From Mesorhizobium_K quangtriensis (GTDB lineage Bacteria; Pseudomonadota; Alphaproteobacteria; Rhizobiales; Rhizobiaceae), in contig NZ_JBEBMF010000005.1 of NCBI RefSeq assembly GCF_040081925.1, positions 124,001 to 188,000 on the forward strand: a stretch of 64,000 bases of DNA, in the 5' to 3' direction. Of this stretch, positions 17,551-26,485 are shown one piece after another; positions within the stretch are counted from its first letter, which is position 1; every line of letters starts with the position of its first letter. The position numbers and the translations under genes were made by a program. The notes beneath the pieces were generated by a model. That model saw nothing but the letters and a program-made list of their open reading frames with translations. It had not been told where the DNA came from and did not search any database.

Positions 17551-18678
17551 ATGCGGCGCTGGATCGCAAACGCCTTCCGTCTCGGCGTCAAGGAATTCGC
17601 CAGTCTGTCGCGCGACGTCGTGATGGTGGTGCTCATCGGCTACGTCTTCACCTTCGCTGTCTATTCCGAAGCGACAGCGATGCGAACCGACGTCAACGAT
17701 GCCAAGGTGGCCGTCATCGACGGGGATCGCTCGACCCTCTCGGGCCGGATCAAGGACGCGCTGCGGCCACCCTATTTTCGCCCTCCGGTCGAAATCGACC
17801 GCTCGAGCCTCGACGGCTTGATGGACAAGGGCGCCTTCACCTTCATCGTCGACATCCCGCACGGGCTCGAAGCCGACTTCCTGGCCGGTCGCAACCCGGC
17901 GATCCAGGTCAATGTCGATGCGACCAGCATCTCGCAGGCCGGCGTCGGCACGGCCTACATCCAGCAGATCGTCGCGCAGGAGACGACCAGCTTCCTCAAG
18001 CAGGCCCCCGCCGAGGCGCTCGCTCCGGTCAATGCCGTAATCCGCGCCATGTTCAATCCGAATCTCGAAGCAATCAGCTTCACCGCGAGCATGGGCGTCA
18101 TCAACAATGTCACCATTCTCGCAATCATTCTGGTCGGGGCCGCGGTGATGCGCGAGAGAGAGCATGGCACGATCGAGCATCTTCTCGTCATGCCGGTCAG
18201 CGCCAGCGAGATCATCGCCGGGAAGGTCTGGGCGAACGGGCTGGTCATCCTTCTGGCAGCCGCGTTCTCCCTTCATGTCGTGGTCGAGGTCGTCCTGCGC
18301 ACACCGATCGTCGGCTCGATCGAACTGTTTCTCGCCGGAACGGCCATCTACCTCTTCGCTGTGACGTCGCTCGGCATCCTGCTCGCCACGGTCGCGAACT
18401 CGATGCCGCAATTTGCACTGCTCTCGATCCCAGTCTTCGTCCTGATGTTTCTGCTGTCCGGCTCGTTCACGCCGTTCGAGAGCATGCCGCAGGCCCTTCA
18501 GGCTATTATGGACCTCTCGCCGTCGACGCACTTCGTGCGTTTCGCGCAAGCAGTCCTCTACCGCGGTGCAGGCCTCGCGGTGGTCTGGCGCGATCTCTTG
18601 ATCATGGCCGGGCTGGGCGCGGCCTTCGTTACGGTTGCGCTCTACCGATTCAAGGCTATGCTCGCGCGCCAGTCGTAG
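17551..18678 (+). CDS. ABC-2 type permease (YhhJ-like)
   Basis: The protein is 375 aa, starting 2 bp after the previous stop. The N-terminal transmembrane segment (about 20-38) is followed by a large extracytoplasmic domain and five C-terminal membrane helices (from about residue 175), with the typical MREREHGTIEHLLVMPVSASEI cytoplasmic segment broken across helices. It would pair with the permease half of the RbbA-like protein. A hairpin follows the stop in the convergent gap. Confidence 0.9.
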   Translation: MRRWIANAFRLGVKEFASLSRDVVMVVLIGYVFTFAVYSEATAMRTDVNDAKVAVIDGDRSTLSGRIKDALRPPYFRPPVEIDRSSLDGLMDKGAFTFIVDIPHGLEADFLAGRNPAIQVNVDATSISQAGVGTAYIQQIVAQETTSFLKQAPAEALAPVNAVIRAMFNPNLEAISFTASMGVINNVTILAIILVGAAVMREREHGTIEHLLVMPVSASEIIAGKVWANGLVILLAAAFSLHVVVEVVLRTPIVGSIELFLAGTAIYLFAVTSLGILLATVANSMPQFALLSIPVFVLMFLLSGSFTPFESMPQALQAIMDLSPSTHFVRFAQAVLYRGAGLAVVWRDLLIMAGLGAAFVTVALYRFKAMLARQS

Positions 18679-18697
18679 GAGCCGCGTTCATGGGCGT

Positions 18698-18730
18698 GGA
18701 GAGGCTTGAGCAGTCGTACTCATCCTCTCC
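18698..18730. terminator. Imperfect hairpin between convergent operons
   Basis: GGAGAGG (18698-18704) pairs with CCTCTCC (18724-18730), and inner TGAG pairs with CTCA with a small bulge. It lies in the 57-bp gap between the permease gene and the convergent MFS gene. No T-run is seen, so it is a probable but unproven terminator. Confidence 0.45.
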
Positions 18731-18735
18731 CCTTG

Positions 18736-19974
18736 CTACGTGCTCGCGGGCCTTTCCGGCATCAGGAGCCGGGGCAGGCGGATACTGGCCAGCAGCGTTC
18801 CCAGGACAAGCAGCGCGGCGAGGACGAAACTGGCGTCGGGCAAGACCGGCAAATCGAACAGCGCGCCGCCGGCGACCGATCCAAGGGCCTGACCAAGGCT
18901 TGCTGCGGCGGTCATGCGTCCGAGTTGCGCGCCCTCGCTGGTCACGATCCCGAGCGACGCCCAGTATGTGGCAATGGGCGAGAGCATGCCGGCGCTTGCT
19001 GCCACCAGCGCGACGGCGATCGACATCAGGACCGAGGTGTTGACGAGCGATACGACAACGAGCCCGACCGATAGGGTCGCCAGTCCAGGCGCGATGAACC
19101 AGCGGGTGAGCTCGGGTTTGATAAGGGGCGAGAACACAAGGGCCTGGACGACGGCCATGACAAGGCTGCATTCGGCGAACATGATGCCGATATGCGCGGC
19201 GTCGAGTCCAAGAACCTTGCCGCGCAGTGCCAATCCGACCTCGAAGACGCCGATTGCCAGCGCCGTGACCAGCGCGATCGCCAGCAGCCGTAGCATTGCG
19301 CGCCGCTCGATCTGTGCCGCGTCGGCCGGGGCGTTGACGCTATCGCGCCGTGCTCCAGCGGGCAGCAGGAGAACCACCAGCACGGCTGCGATGACCGCCA
19401 GGCCCGTCGCCGTGAGCAATGGCGTCGCTAGCGATCGGTCGGGAGAGAGCGCCCAGAGCTTGCCGGCGACACGCACCGCCAGGCCGCCGAGCAATGGCCC
19501 GATGAAGAAGCCGGCGGTCCCGGCGATATTGATCAGCGCGAAGCGATGGGCGCGCCATTCTTTTGACGGTGCATGATCGCCGATGAGGGCATAGGCGACC
19601 GGGGTAATGGCGGCAGCGAAAAGTCCGGCGAGAAACCGACCGAGATAGAGGAGCGGAAGGCTTCCGGTGATGGCAAAGGATCCGGTGGTCGCAGCAAAAC
19701 CGAGAAGGCCCAGCAGGATGATCGGTTTGCGACCCCAGCGGTCGGAAATATGTCCCCAGACTGGAGCGCCGACGAAGATAGCGATGATGTAGGCCCCTGT
19801 CAGAAGTCCCGTATGCCATGACAAGGCCTGAGACGTGGCCTTGCCGGCGATCTGCTCGATCAGGAACGGCAGGATCGGCAAGGCGACACCATAGCCGACC
19901 GTGATCGCGAACATCGCGACGAGGACCGCCGACAGCGCGCTCCAGGTTAGCCGCGGCGGCTCAGCCACGGCCAT
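18736..19974 (-). CDS. MFS transporter (drug/proton antiporter type)
   Basis: The protein is 412 aa with twelve predicted membrane helices. The loop 2-3 signature GHISDRWGRKPII is near residue 75, and the fifth helix region has GFFIGPLLGG, typical of the 12-helix drug-efflux (TetA-like) group. The substrate cannot be told from sequence. An FNR-like box lies about 200 bp upstream, with a possible tiny reading frame between. Confidence 0.88.
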   Translation of the reverse strand: MAVAEPPRLTWSALSAVLVAMFAITVGYGVALPILPFLIEQIAGKATSQALSWHTGLLTGAYIIAIFVGAPVWGHISDRWGRKPIILLGLLGFAATTGSFAITGSLPLLYLGRFLAGLFAAAITPVAYALIGDHAPSKEWRAHRFALINIAGTAGFFIGPLLGGLAVRVAGKLWALSPDRSLATPLLTATGLAVIAAVLVVLLLPAGARRDSVNAPADAAQIERRAMLRLLAIALVTALAIGVFEVGLALRGKVLGLDAAHIGIMFAECSLVMAVVQALVFSPLIKPELTRWFIAPGLATLSVGLVVVSLVNTSVLMSIAVALVAASAGMLSPIATYWASLGIVTSEGAQLGRMTAAASLGQALGSVAGGALFDLPVLPDASFVLAALLVLGTLLASIRLPRLLMPERPAST

Positions 19975-20111
19975 GCTGAACTATCGAAACTGGCAAGGCC
20001 GTACCAATCGCGGTCGAGGAGGATGCGGTCTGGCGAATGCGCTGGAACGTCAGCGCTGATCGTGACCCGGACAGCGAACGTCGAGGGGGTCGCATCGTCA
20101 TCATCGTCCAT
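19947..20111 (-). CDS. Possible small leader protein (54 aa), weak
   Basis: A short frame begins MDDDDDATPSTFAVRV at 20111 and overlaps the MFS start by 28 bp. A GTG start at 20138 is also possible. The only support is its position right after an FNR-like box and a composition that is not obviously random. No clear ribosome binding site is visible. The 329-bp gap between the MFS gene and the DUF3141 gene holds nothing else besides the box. Confidence 0.2.
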   Translation of the reverse strand: MDDDDDATPSTFAVRVTISADVPAHSPDRILLDRDWYGLASFDSSAWPWLSRRG

Positions 20112-20172
20112 CCTCGCTCGCCCAAACCCGCGTATCACGTGAAAGAGCTAAGCGGTGATCCCGCTTGAATCT

Positions 20173-20186
20173 TTAATCCGCATCAA
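20173..20186. promoter_or_regulatory. FNR-like box 5 (TTAATCCGCATCAA)
   Basis: TTAAT-CCGC-ATCAA in the gap between the MFS gene and the 3' end of the DUF3141 gene. It can only drive leftward transcription toward the MFS gene (start 19974) or the possible small frame. Confidence 0.65.
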
Positions 20187-20303
20187 GTTTTTCGCGGATG
20201 TCGCAACGGAACAGGATCCGGATCAAGCGAAGGGCCGCGTGCATCAGCGTGCGGTGCGAGCGGCCTCCGGTCGGATTCTCAAGACGATGTCGTCGGCGAC
20301 ACG

Positions 20304-22082
20304 CTAATAGCTGTACAATCGGCGGAACAGCTGCTCCTCGGCGCTGTCTCGCGCTTCGCGGGCGATTTCGATCGCTTCTTCCACCTGCTTGCTGAATGCG
20401 CGCTCAGCGGCGCGCATGGGATGGTCGGGGGAAACCGGCATGCGCGTCGTGCGGACCTCGTTCGCGAGCCTCGCTATGACGTGCATCCACGGTGAGAACT
20501 TCTCAGACAGCAGGTAACGGCTGGTTCGCATCGGGTGAAGCCATCGGAGCGCCTCGGCCGACCATGGGGTGGCCATGGCTTGCACCCACGGGCTGACGAA
20601 ATTGCCATAGAGCGTCTCGTTGACCTGCGACAATTGCCGAACGCGTTCGAAGGCTTTGCGCGGATTGTTGAAGGCCAGGTCTTCAACGCGCCGTTCTTCG
20701 AAGGCGACGCTGTACTGCGGCTTGCGACAGTCGGGATCATTGGTCGGGTTGGAAATCTTCATTTCGTAGAGGCCAGGTTCGAGGCTGGCGACCTCGTCGA
20801 GGCTGTCGAGGATGGCGCGGTGCTCAAAACGCGCGACCGACGCCGACACGAAGATGCCGAGATGGCCGATGTGAGGATCGGTCAGGTAAACGATCCGCTG
20901 CGCTGCTTCCTTCAACGCACTGGTGGTCTTGTAGACCGCTTTGAGCCAGGCCAAGGCTTGATGGGGCGGCGTGATGTTGTCCCCATACGAGGCAAAGATG
21001 ATCAGCGGGCTCTTGAGGCTGCGCAGATCGATCCTCACCTCATCACCAAGGTCGAGCGTGCCCTGCTCGAGTTCGTTGCCGATGAAGAGATGATCGACAA
21101 TCTCGACCATCTCCTCCCGGCTGAAGCTGTACCAGGCGTTCCACCAGCGCTCGAATTCAAGGAAGCGCTCCTCCTCGTGATCGACATCGAGGTAGAGATT
21201 TGCGTATTTGTCCCAGATCGCCGCCTCGGGTTTCAACGTTTCGAAGTTCTGGACGAGCCACGCGCCGTCGAAGTGGCCGTCGCCGATATCGCCAACGAAG
21301 TGCGTGAGCCAGCTTCCACCGAGCAGGCCGCCGGCGAGCCGCATCGGATTCGCACCGGACTCTCCGGCCCAATAGGAGAGGGGAGAGCCATTGAGCACGA
21401 TGGGCCCCACATTCGCCCGGCAATGGATCGCAACCAGCATGGCGGCCCAGCCAGCCTGGCAATTGCCGTAGAGCACCGGCCTCTTGCCGGGGTGTCTCGC
21501 GATGACCTCGTCGACGAAGCGATGCAGCGCGTGCAGGACGTCGACGAGGCTTTGATGCGGGCTCGGTGCCGGAAAGAAACTCACGAAGTAAAGCGGGAAG
21601 CCTTCATGCAAAGCGATGCCAATTTCCGAGTCGCGCTTGAAGCCGCCGATGCCGGGCCCGTGCCCGGCGCGGGGGTCCATGATGATGACGGGGGGCTTGG
21701 CGTCGTCGACGCACACATCCGCGTGCTCTGTTCCAGCGGTCGTGATCCGAAGCAGCGCATAATTCGCGGGGCGCTCGAACCGCCTCGCATCGAGCAGCAT
21801 TTCGTACTGGAAGGTGAGCACCGGCGGCATGCCGGCTTCCTCATGCTCCAGCATGGTGTTGGCCCGCTTTCTCAGCACGTCCCAGAACAGGACGGAGCGC
21901 TGCCAGGCGTCGATCGGATAAGCCCATATCCCTGCGGGGTCGAACAGCGTGCTCGCTGCTTGGCTGGACGGCGCCGGATCGCGCATGTCGGCGCGCGGGG
22001 AAGGCAACGCGGGATGCGCCTCCATTGCCGCGGGGGCCGTTGAACCAGTCTGTTCGCGTTCCGCAGGGCTGGTAACCGGCAT
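20304..22082 (-). CDS. DUF3141 protein (PHA synthase-like alpha/beta hydrolase)
   Basis: The protein is 592 aa. It begins with a low-complexity leader, then WAYPIDAWQRSVLFWDVLRKR, and shows the alpha/beta-hydrolase elbow YGNCQAGWA with a candidate nucleophile Cys at about 208, as in PhaC-type polyhydroxyalkanoate synthases (GxCxGG). PDPRAGHG-like IIMDPRAGHGPG precedes it. The DUF3141 family is annotated as PHA synthase-like, but polymerase activity is not established. The frame ends after an amphipathic Arg/Glu-rich helix. An FNR-like box lies 69 bp upstream, which would fit carbon storage or mobilisation at low oxygen. Confidence 0.8.
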   Translation of the reverse strand: MPVTSPAEREQTGSTAPAAMEAHPALPSPRADMRDPAPSSQAASTLFDPAGIWAYPIDAWQRSVLFWDVLRKRANTMLEHEEAGMPPVLTFQYEMLLDARRFERPANYALLRITTAGTEHADVCVDDAKPPVIIMDPRAGHGPGIGGFKRDSEIGIALHEGFPLYFVSFFPAPSPHQSLVDVLHALHRFVDEVIARHPGKRPVLYGNCQAGWAAMLVAIHCRANVGPIVLNGSPLSYWAGESGANPMRLAGGLLGGSWLTHFVGDIGDGHFDGAWLVQNFETLKPEAAIWDKYANLYLDVDHEEERFLEFERWWNAWYSFSREEMVEIVDHLFIGNELEQGTLDLGDEVRIDLRSLKSPLIIFASYGDNITPPHQALAWLKAVYKTTSALKEAAQRIVYLTDPHIGHLGIFVSASVARFEHRAILDSLDEVASLEPGLYEMKISNPTNDPDCRKPQYSVAFEERRVEDLAFNNPRKAFERVRQLSQVNETLYGNFVSPWVQAMATPWSAEALRWLHPMRTSRYLLSEKFSPWMHVIARLANEVRTTRMPVSPDHPMRAAERAFSKQVEEAIEIAREARDSAEEQLFRRLYSY

Positions 22083-22150
22083 TGAAGGCTCCTTTGAGGC
22101 AGGCGGGCTGAACTCGCACCCGATCCCGCCCGGTACGGGCGGCCGCGTCC

Positions 22151-22164
22151 TTGACCGACGTTAA
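22151..22164. promoter_or_regulatory. FNR-like box 6 (TTGACCGACGTTAA)
   Basis: TTGAC-CGAC-GTTAA, 69 bp upstream of the DUF3141 gene. The first half-site has C in place of the consensus T, so the match is weaker. Confidence 0.5.
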
Positions 22165-22272
22165 AGACGATCCGGTTGGGCGCCGAAGCGCCGGCCCGTC
22201 ACGCGGCGCGCGCTCTGCTCGGCGATCGCCCGACATCCGGGGCCAACGGGCGCCGGGATCTGTTGGCGTTCC

Positions 22273-24375
22273 TCAACCGTGTCTGCGGTAGAAGCGCAGG
22301 AACTGTGCATTGATGGCGACGATGATGGTGCTCGCCGACATGAACACTGCTGCGACCGCCGGCGTCATCAGGAAGCCTGTTCCGAAGGTGATGCCGGCGG
22401 CCATGGGGATGGCGATGGTGTTGTAGCCGGTCGCCCAGATGAGGTTCTGGACCATCTTGCGATAGGTGGCGCGCGAAAGACCGAGGATCGCCGCGACGTC
22501 GCGCGGATCGCTCTTGACGAGGACGACGTCCGCCGATTCCACGGCGACGTCCGTGCCGGCGCCAATGGCGACACCGAGGTCCGCCTGGACGAGCGCCGGC
22601 GCATCGTTGACGCCGTCCCCGACCATCGCCACGGAGAGGCCGCGATCCTGGAGTTCCTTGATCTTATCGGATTTCTGATCGGGCAACACCTCGGCGAAAT
22701 ATTCCGAGATCCCGAGCTCCTTCGACACACTTTCGGCGACGCCCTTCGCGTCGCCCGTCAGCATAACCGCTCTGATCCCGAGCCGCGTCAGTTCGGCAAT
22801 GGCCTCTTTCGATTCCGGGCGGATGATGTCGGCGAGGGCGAAAAGAGCGCGCGGTTCGCCGTTTCGTACCAGCGCCACCACCGTCTTGCCCTGCGCCTCG
22901 AGCTGCTTCAGCTTCTCGTGCGTGATGGGCTTGCCCTGCCGGCCAAGATGGCCGGGGCTGACGATGCGAATGTCCTGTCCGTCGACTTTTGCGACGATGC
23001 CTTCGCCGGTGATGTTGCTCACCTCGCTGGCTTTCGGAATGGTCAGGTTCCTGCGCTTGGCCTCGGCGACGATCCCGTGCGCGATCGGGTGCTCGGACTG
23101 GTTCTCGGCCGCGGCGGCAATGGCGAGTTCGCTGTTCTCGTCGCCACCTGCGAGCATCACGACGTCGCTGACGCCGAAGCGGCCTTCCGTAAGGGTGCCG
23201 GTCTTGTCCAGCACGACGGCGTCGAGATTGCGCGCCCGCTCGAACGCGGCGCGGTCGCGGATCAGAAGACCGTTGCTGGCGCTGAGCGATGTGCTGACGG
23301 CGACCACCAGCGGAACGGCGAGGCCGAGAGCATGCGGGCAAGCCACGACCATGACCGTGACCATGCGCTCGAGCGCGAATTCAAGAGGCGCTCCGAGCCA
23401 GAGCCACCAGACGAACAGCGTGCCGAAGCCGACGACGAGGGCAATGTAGGTCAGCCAGGCAGCGGCCCTGTTGGCGATGTCCTGCGTGCGCGAGCGGGTC
23501 GCCTGCGCCTTCTTCACGAGATCGATGACCTGCGCGAGATAGGTCGAATCGCCCGTCGCGGTCACTTTGATGGTGACCGCATTGGCGCCGTTGATGGCTC
23601 CACCGATGGCTGTCGCACCGACCGTCTTGGTAACCGGGCGCGATTCGCCTGTGAGCATCGCTTCGTTGAAGCCTGACGATCCCTCGACGATCTCGCCGTC
23701 GACCGGCACCTTGGCGCCTGGGCGGACGATCACGCGGTCGCCCGGCTTGAGATCGGTAATCGCCACCTCATGCGTCGTGCCGTCAGGGTCGATCCGGGTC
23801 GCGCTGTCGGGCAAGAGGCGAACGAGCTCTTCCAGAGCGCGCGATGCACCCATGACCGAGCGCATTTCCACCCAGTGACCGAGCAGCATGATTGCGATGA
23901 GAGTGACGAGCTCCCAGTAGAAGGCTTCTCCCGGGAAACCGAAGGTGACCGCTGCGGAGAAGAAATAGGCCGCCGAGATCGCCAGCGCGATGAGCGTCAT
24001 CATCCCGGGCTGCCCCTTGCGCAGCTCGGAGAAGAAGCCGGTCAGGAACGGCCAGCCGCCGTAGAGATAGGCAATGGTCGACAGCGCGAAGAGGACCAGT
24101 CCGTCGCCTTTGAAGGACAGAATATCCGTGAGACCGAGCCAATCTCGGATCATCGGCGAGAGCACCAGCACCGGAGGCGTCAGGACTAAGGTGACCCAAA
24201 ACCGGCGGCGGAAATCTGCGACCATGGCTCCGTGGTCGTGACCGGCGTGGTCCGAATGGCTGGACCCGGCTGCCGCAACGACCTTGGCGCCGACGTGACC
24301 GGCGTCGGACCCGGATGTGGAACCCGCGTGCTGGTGATGATCGTGGTGATCGTGATGGGAATGCGGTGAGCTCAT
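22273..24375 (-). CDS. copB: Heavy-metal P1B-type ATPase, CPH type (CopB-like copper exporter)
   Basis: The protein is 700 aa from the ATG at 24375; an upstream extension in the same frame lacks protein character. The N-terminus (about 1-50) is dense in His with no CxxC domain. The membrane metal site is ACPHALG, the CPH motif of the P1B-3 (CopB) group, rather than CPC. TGES, DKTGT and GDGVND motifs are intact, so it should be an active ATPase. P1B-3 pumps export copper (Cu(II) or Cu(I), reports differ). It lies next to carbamate kinase and has an FNR-like box 132 bp upstream. Confidence 0.92.
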   Translation of the reverse strand: MSSPHSHHDHHDHHQHAGSTSGSDAGHVGAKVVAAAGSSHSDHAGHDHGAMVADFRRRFWVTLVLTPPVLVLSPMIRDWLGLTDILSFKGDGLVLFALSTIAYLYGGWPFLTGFFSELRKGQPGMMTLIALAISAAYFFSAAVTFGFPGEAFYWELVTLIAIMLLGHWVEMRSVMGASRALEELVRLLPDSATRIDPDGTTHEVAITDLKPGDRVIVRPGAKVPVDGEIVEGSSGFNEAMLTGESRPVTKTVGATAIGGAINGANAVTIKVTATGDSTYLAQVIDLVKKAQATRSRTQDIANRAAAWLTYIALVVGFGTLFVWWLWLGAPLEFALERMVTVMVVACPHALGLAVPLVVAVSTSLSASNGLLIRDRAAFERARNLDAVVLDKTGTLTEGRFGVSDVVMLAGGDENSELAIAAAAENQSEHPIAHGIVAEAKRRNLTIPKASEVSNITGEGIVAKVDGQDIRIVSPGHLGRQGKPITHEKLKQLEAQGKTVVALVRNGEPRALFALADIIRPESKEAIAELTRLGIRAVMLTGDAKGVAESVSKELGISEYFAEVLPDQKSDKIKELQDRGLSVAMVGDGVNDAPALVQADLGVAIGAGTDVAVESADVVLVKSDPRDVAAILGLSRATYRKMVQNLIWATGYNTIAIPMAAGITFGTGFLMTPAVAAVFMSASTIIVAINAQFLRFYRRHG

Positions 24376-24506
24376 TCGTCCTCGTCCGTCAGATGGTCCG
24401 GCCAGAGCTTCGCCATGGCGGGCAATAGGTTTCTCTGCCGCACTGAGCATAACTTGGAAGCGACACGTTCTGCTCACGAACCTCGCCGCCACACGCCCTG
24501 AAATCT

Positions 24507-24520
24507 TTAATCCAGATCAA
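24507..24520. promoter_or_regulatory. FNR-like box 7 (TTAATCCAGATCAA)
   Basis: TTAAT-CCAG-ATCAA between carbamate kinase (its 3' end at 24596) and the copper ATPase (start 24375), directed at the ATPase gene. Confidence 0.7.
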
Positions 24521-24595
24521 GTTCAGCGCGTCCGTCACCTCAGCGCGACCATCGAAGCCTTTGGCCGGGTCTCGGAGGAGGAGAAGCGAAGCCAT

Positions 24596-25507
24596 TTATC
24601 CGAGTTTAACGGTTGTCCCGGCGTTGCCTTCGAGGATCTTGCGGGCGTCTTCCAGCCGCCCGATGCCCGCGATCCGGCCGGGCGTCTCGGCGAACCGGCA
24701 GGCCGCCTCCACCTTGGGGCCCATGGAGCCGGGTGGGAAATGGTGGGCCGAAAGCTCATCGGGTCGTGCGCGTCGCACGGGACGTTGTTGAGGCGTGCCC
24801 CAGTCGAGATAGACGGCATCGACATCGGTCAGCATGAGAAACGCATCGGCGGCGAGGTCGGCGGCAAGCAGTCCGGCAGCACGATCCTTGTCGATGACGG
24901 CCTCGACGCCGTGAAGGTCGCCGGAGGCGTCGCGGACGACCGGAATGCCGCCGCCGCCGGCGCAGATCGTGACGACCTTGGCGGTGACCAGCATGCGGAT
25001 GACCTCGATCTGGACGATCCGCTTCGGCAATGGGGAGGAGACAACGCGTCGCCAGCGGCCAGGCGCCTCTTCAACCATAGGCCAGCCATGCGCGGCGCGG
25101 ACCAGTTCGGCCTCCTGTGCCTGATAAATCGGACCGATCGGCTTCACGGGTCGGCCGAACGCGGGATCGTCGCGTTCCACCTCGATGTGCGTGAGCAAGG
25201 TCGCCAGCCGGGTAGCCGGAGGAAGGGCGTTGGTGAGCTCCTGCTCGATCATGTAGCCGATCATGCCGATGCTTTCAGCGCTGATGACGTCGAGGGGGTA
25301 GGGTGGAACCTCCTTTAACGCGGTGGCTTGCAGGGCGAGCAATCCCACTTGCGGACCACTTCCATGAGCGACGACGATGTCGTGGTCCCTGGCGAGATCG
25401 GCGAGCGCCGCGGCGGCCTTTCGCACGTTGGCGCGCTGAGCGTCGGCACTTATGGGTTCTCCACGCTTCAGTAGCGCATTCCCTCCAAGTGCAACGACAA
25501 TGCGCAT
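24596..25507 (-). CDS. arcC: Carbamate kinase
   Basis: The protein is 303 aa, typical length. It starts MRIVVALGGNALLKRGEP and has AHGSGPQVGLLALQ near residue 46, ICAGGGGIPVV and VEAVIDKDRAAGLLA, all characteristic of carbamate kinase. It makes ATP from carbamoyl phosphate and ADP. No arginine deiminase (arcA) or catabolic ornithine carbamoyltransferase gene is nearby, so the source of carbamoyl phosphate is not shown here. In Pseudomonas the arc operon is Anr-controlled. The closest upstream box (25786) is 279 bp away and also serves the divergent DUF305 gene. Confidence 0.93.
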   Translation of the reverse strand: MRIVVALGGNALLKRGEPISADAQRANVRKAAAALADLARDHDIVVAHGSGPQVGLLALQATALKEVPPYPLDVISAESIGMIGYMIEQELTNALPPATRLATLLTHIEVERDDPAFGRPVKPIGPIYQAQEAELVRAAHGWPMVEEAPGRWRRVVSSPLPKRIVQIEVIRMLVTAKVVTICAGGGGIPVVRDASGDLHGVEAVIDKDRAAGLLAADLAADAFLMLTDVDAVYLDWGTPQQRPVRRARPDELSAHHFPPGSMGPKVEAACRFAETPGRIAGIGRLEDARKILEGNAGTTVKLG

Positions 25508-25785
25508 TGTCAGCTCTCCAGGCGCCCACAGAGGAGCGGGAGCAAAGAAGCTGCTGTCGGGACGTAGAAAACGCCGTTCTGTGGGCCTTCAGTCGGTGAG
25601 ACGGCACTCGTCACGCGCTCTTTCCCTATGTTCGTGGCCCAGTCACAAGGCATCAAATCACAGCGGCGCCGCGGTCGTCGGATGCCCGCTCGCCCTGACT
25701 CGGTTGGGGACCGCGAGCGTAGACTGCAACTCGCCTCGGTTGAGCGACAGGACTTCAAATGTCGAAGGCCGAAGCTGATCAATCC
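25508..25785. other. Gene-free divergent region
   Basis: The stretch between carbamate kinase and the DUF305 gene (25508-25941 in total) holds no convincing gene. The only recognised element in it is FNR-like box 8. Confidence 0.5.
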
Positions 25786-25799
25786 TTGATCGAGGTTAA
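25786..25799. promoter_or_regulatory. FNR-like box 8 (TTGATCGAGGTTAA)
   Basis: TTGAT-CGAG-GTTAA, 143 bp upstream of the DUF305 gene and 279 bp upstream of carbamate kinase on the other strand. Confidence 0.65.
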
Positions 25800-25941
25800 G
25801 TTCAGCCACGGGGGTGCGTTCTACTGTGAATCGCACCGTGGAACCGAGGTCGCGGGCCACACCAGCGCTTTGTCGGCAAATGAGAGCCGACGCTCGCGCG
25901 ACCGCGACAGCTCAACGGGAAGATATGATGAGGACCTGTTC

Positions 25942-26409
25942 ATGCAGCTCAAGCTGAAAGCGATGCTGGCATTCGCGTTCCTGTTCGCGCCGACGCTCGC
26001 TCTTGCGCAGCATGACGCGCACCATGACAGTGATGCGGCAGCCCAGCCCTCTCCCCCCGCAGCAATGGTGTCACCGCAGCAATGCGCACCGATGATGGGG
26101 ATGATGAAAGGCATGGTGGGCGAGCATATGTCGGCATGCCTCGCAGCGCTACCGCGGGCCTCGCAGGCCTACATGCGGGCGATGATGGGCATGCACATGC
26201 CGATGATGGAAGCGATGTCGGCGAAAGACCCGGACGTGGCTTTCGTAAAGGGAATGATCCCGCATCATCAGGCCGCGATCGACATGGCGCGGGCGGTTCT
26301 TCAGTTCGGATCCGACGAGGCGGCGAAAGCCATGGCGCAGCAGATCATGGTGAGCCAGCAAGCCGAAATCGATCGGATGCGCGAGTGGTTGCGGAAACGC
26401 GGCGAATAG
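25942..26409 (+). CDS. DUF305 family secreted metal-binding protein (CopM-like)
   Basis: The protein is 155 aa from the ATG at 25942. The open frame continues 61 codons upstream, but across the FNR-like box and without protein character. A signal peptide ends ...LALA before QHDAHHD. The mature part is very rich in Met and His (MMGMMKGM, MGMHMPMMEAM) and has the DUF305 signature GMIPHHQAAIDMA near residue 110. DUF305 proteins such as CopM bind copper in the periplasm. Its place among other copper genes supports that role. Confidence 0.88.
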   Translation: MQLKLKAMLAFAFLFAPTLALAQHDAHHDSDAAAQPSPPAAMVSPQQCAPMMGMMKGMVGEHMSACLAALPRASQAYMRAMMGMHMPMMEAMSAKDPDVAFVKGMIPHHQAAIDMARAVLQFGSDEAAKAMAQQIMVSQQAEIDRMREWLRKRGE

Positions 26410-26485
26410 GTCGAACTGTGGGTTCTGACGCCGCGCTTCAGGACCGTCGCGGGCTCGAGAAGTGGGCGTGATCGGAGCAGATCAG

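Noticed and set aside
20535..22043. 502-codon open frame on the plus strand
   Set aside because: It is the antisense of the DUF3141 gene, whose protein has family motifs; the antisense frame has none and is typical of high-GC coding DNA.
22279..23676. 465-codon plus-strand frame
   Set aside because: Antisense to the copper ATPase gene, which has intact DKTGT and CPH motifs.
25759..25941. N-terminal extension of the DUF305 frame
   Set aside because: It crosses the FNR-like box and lacks protein character; the ATG at 25942 opens directly onto a signal peptide.
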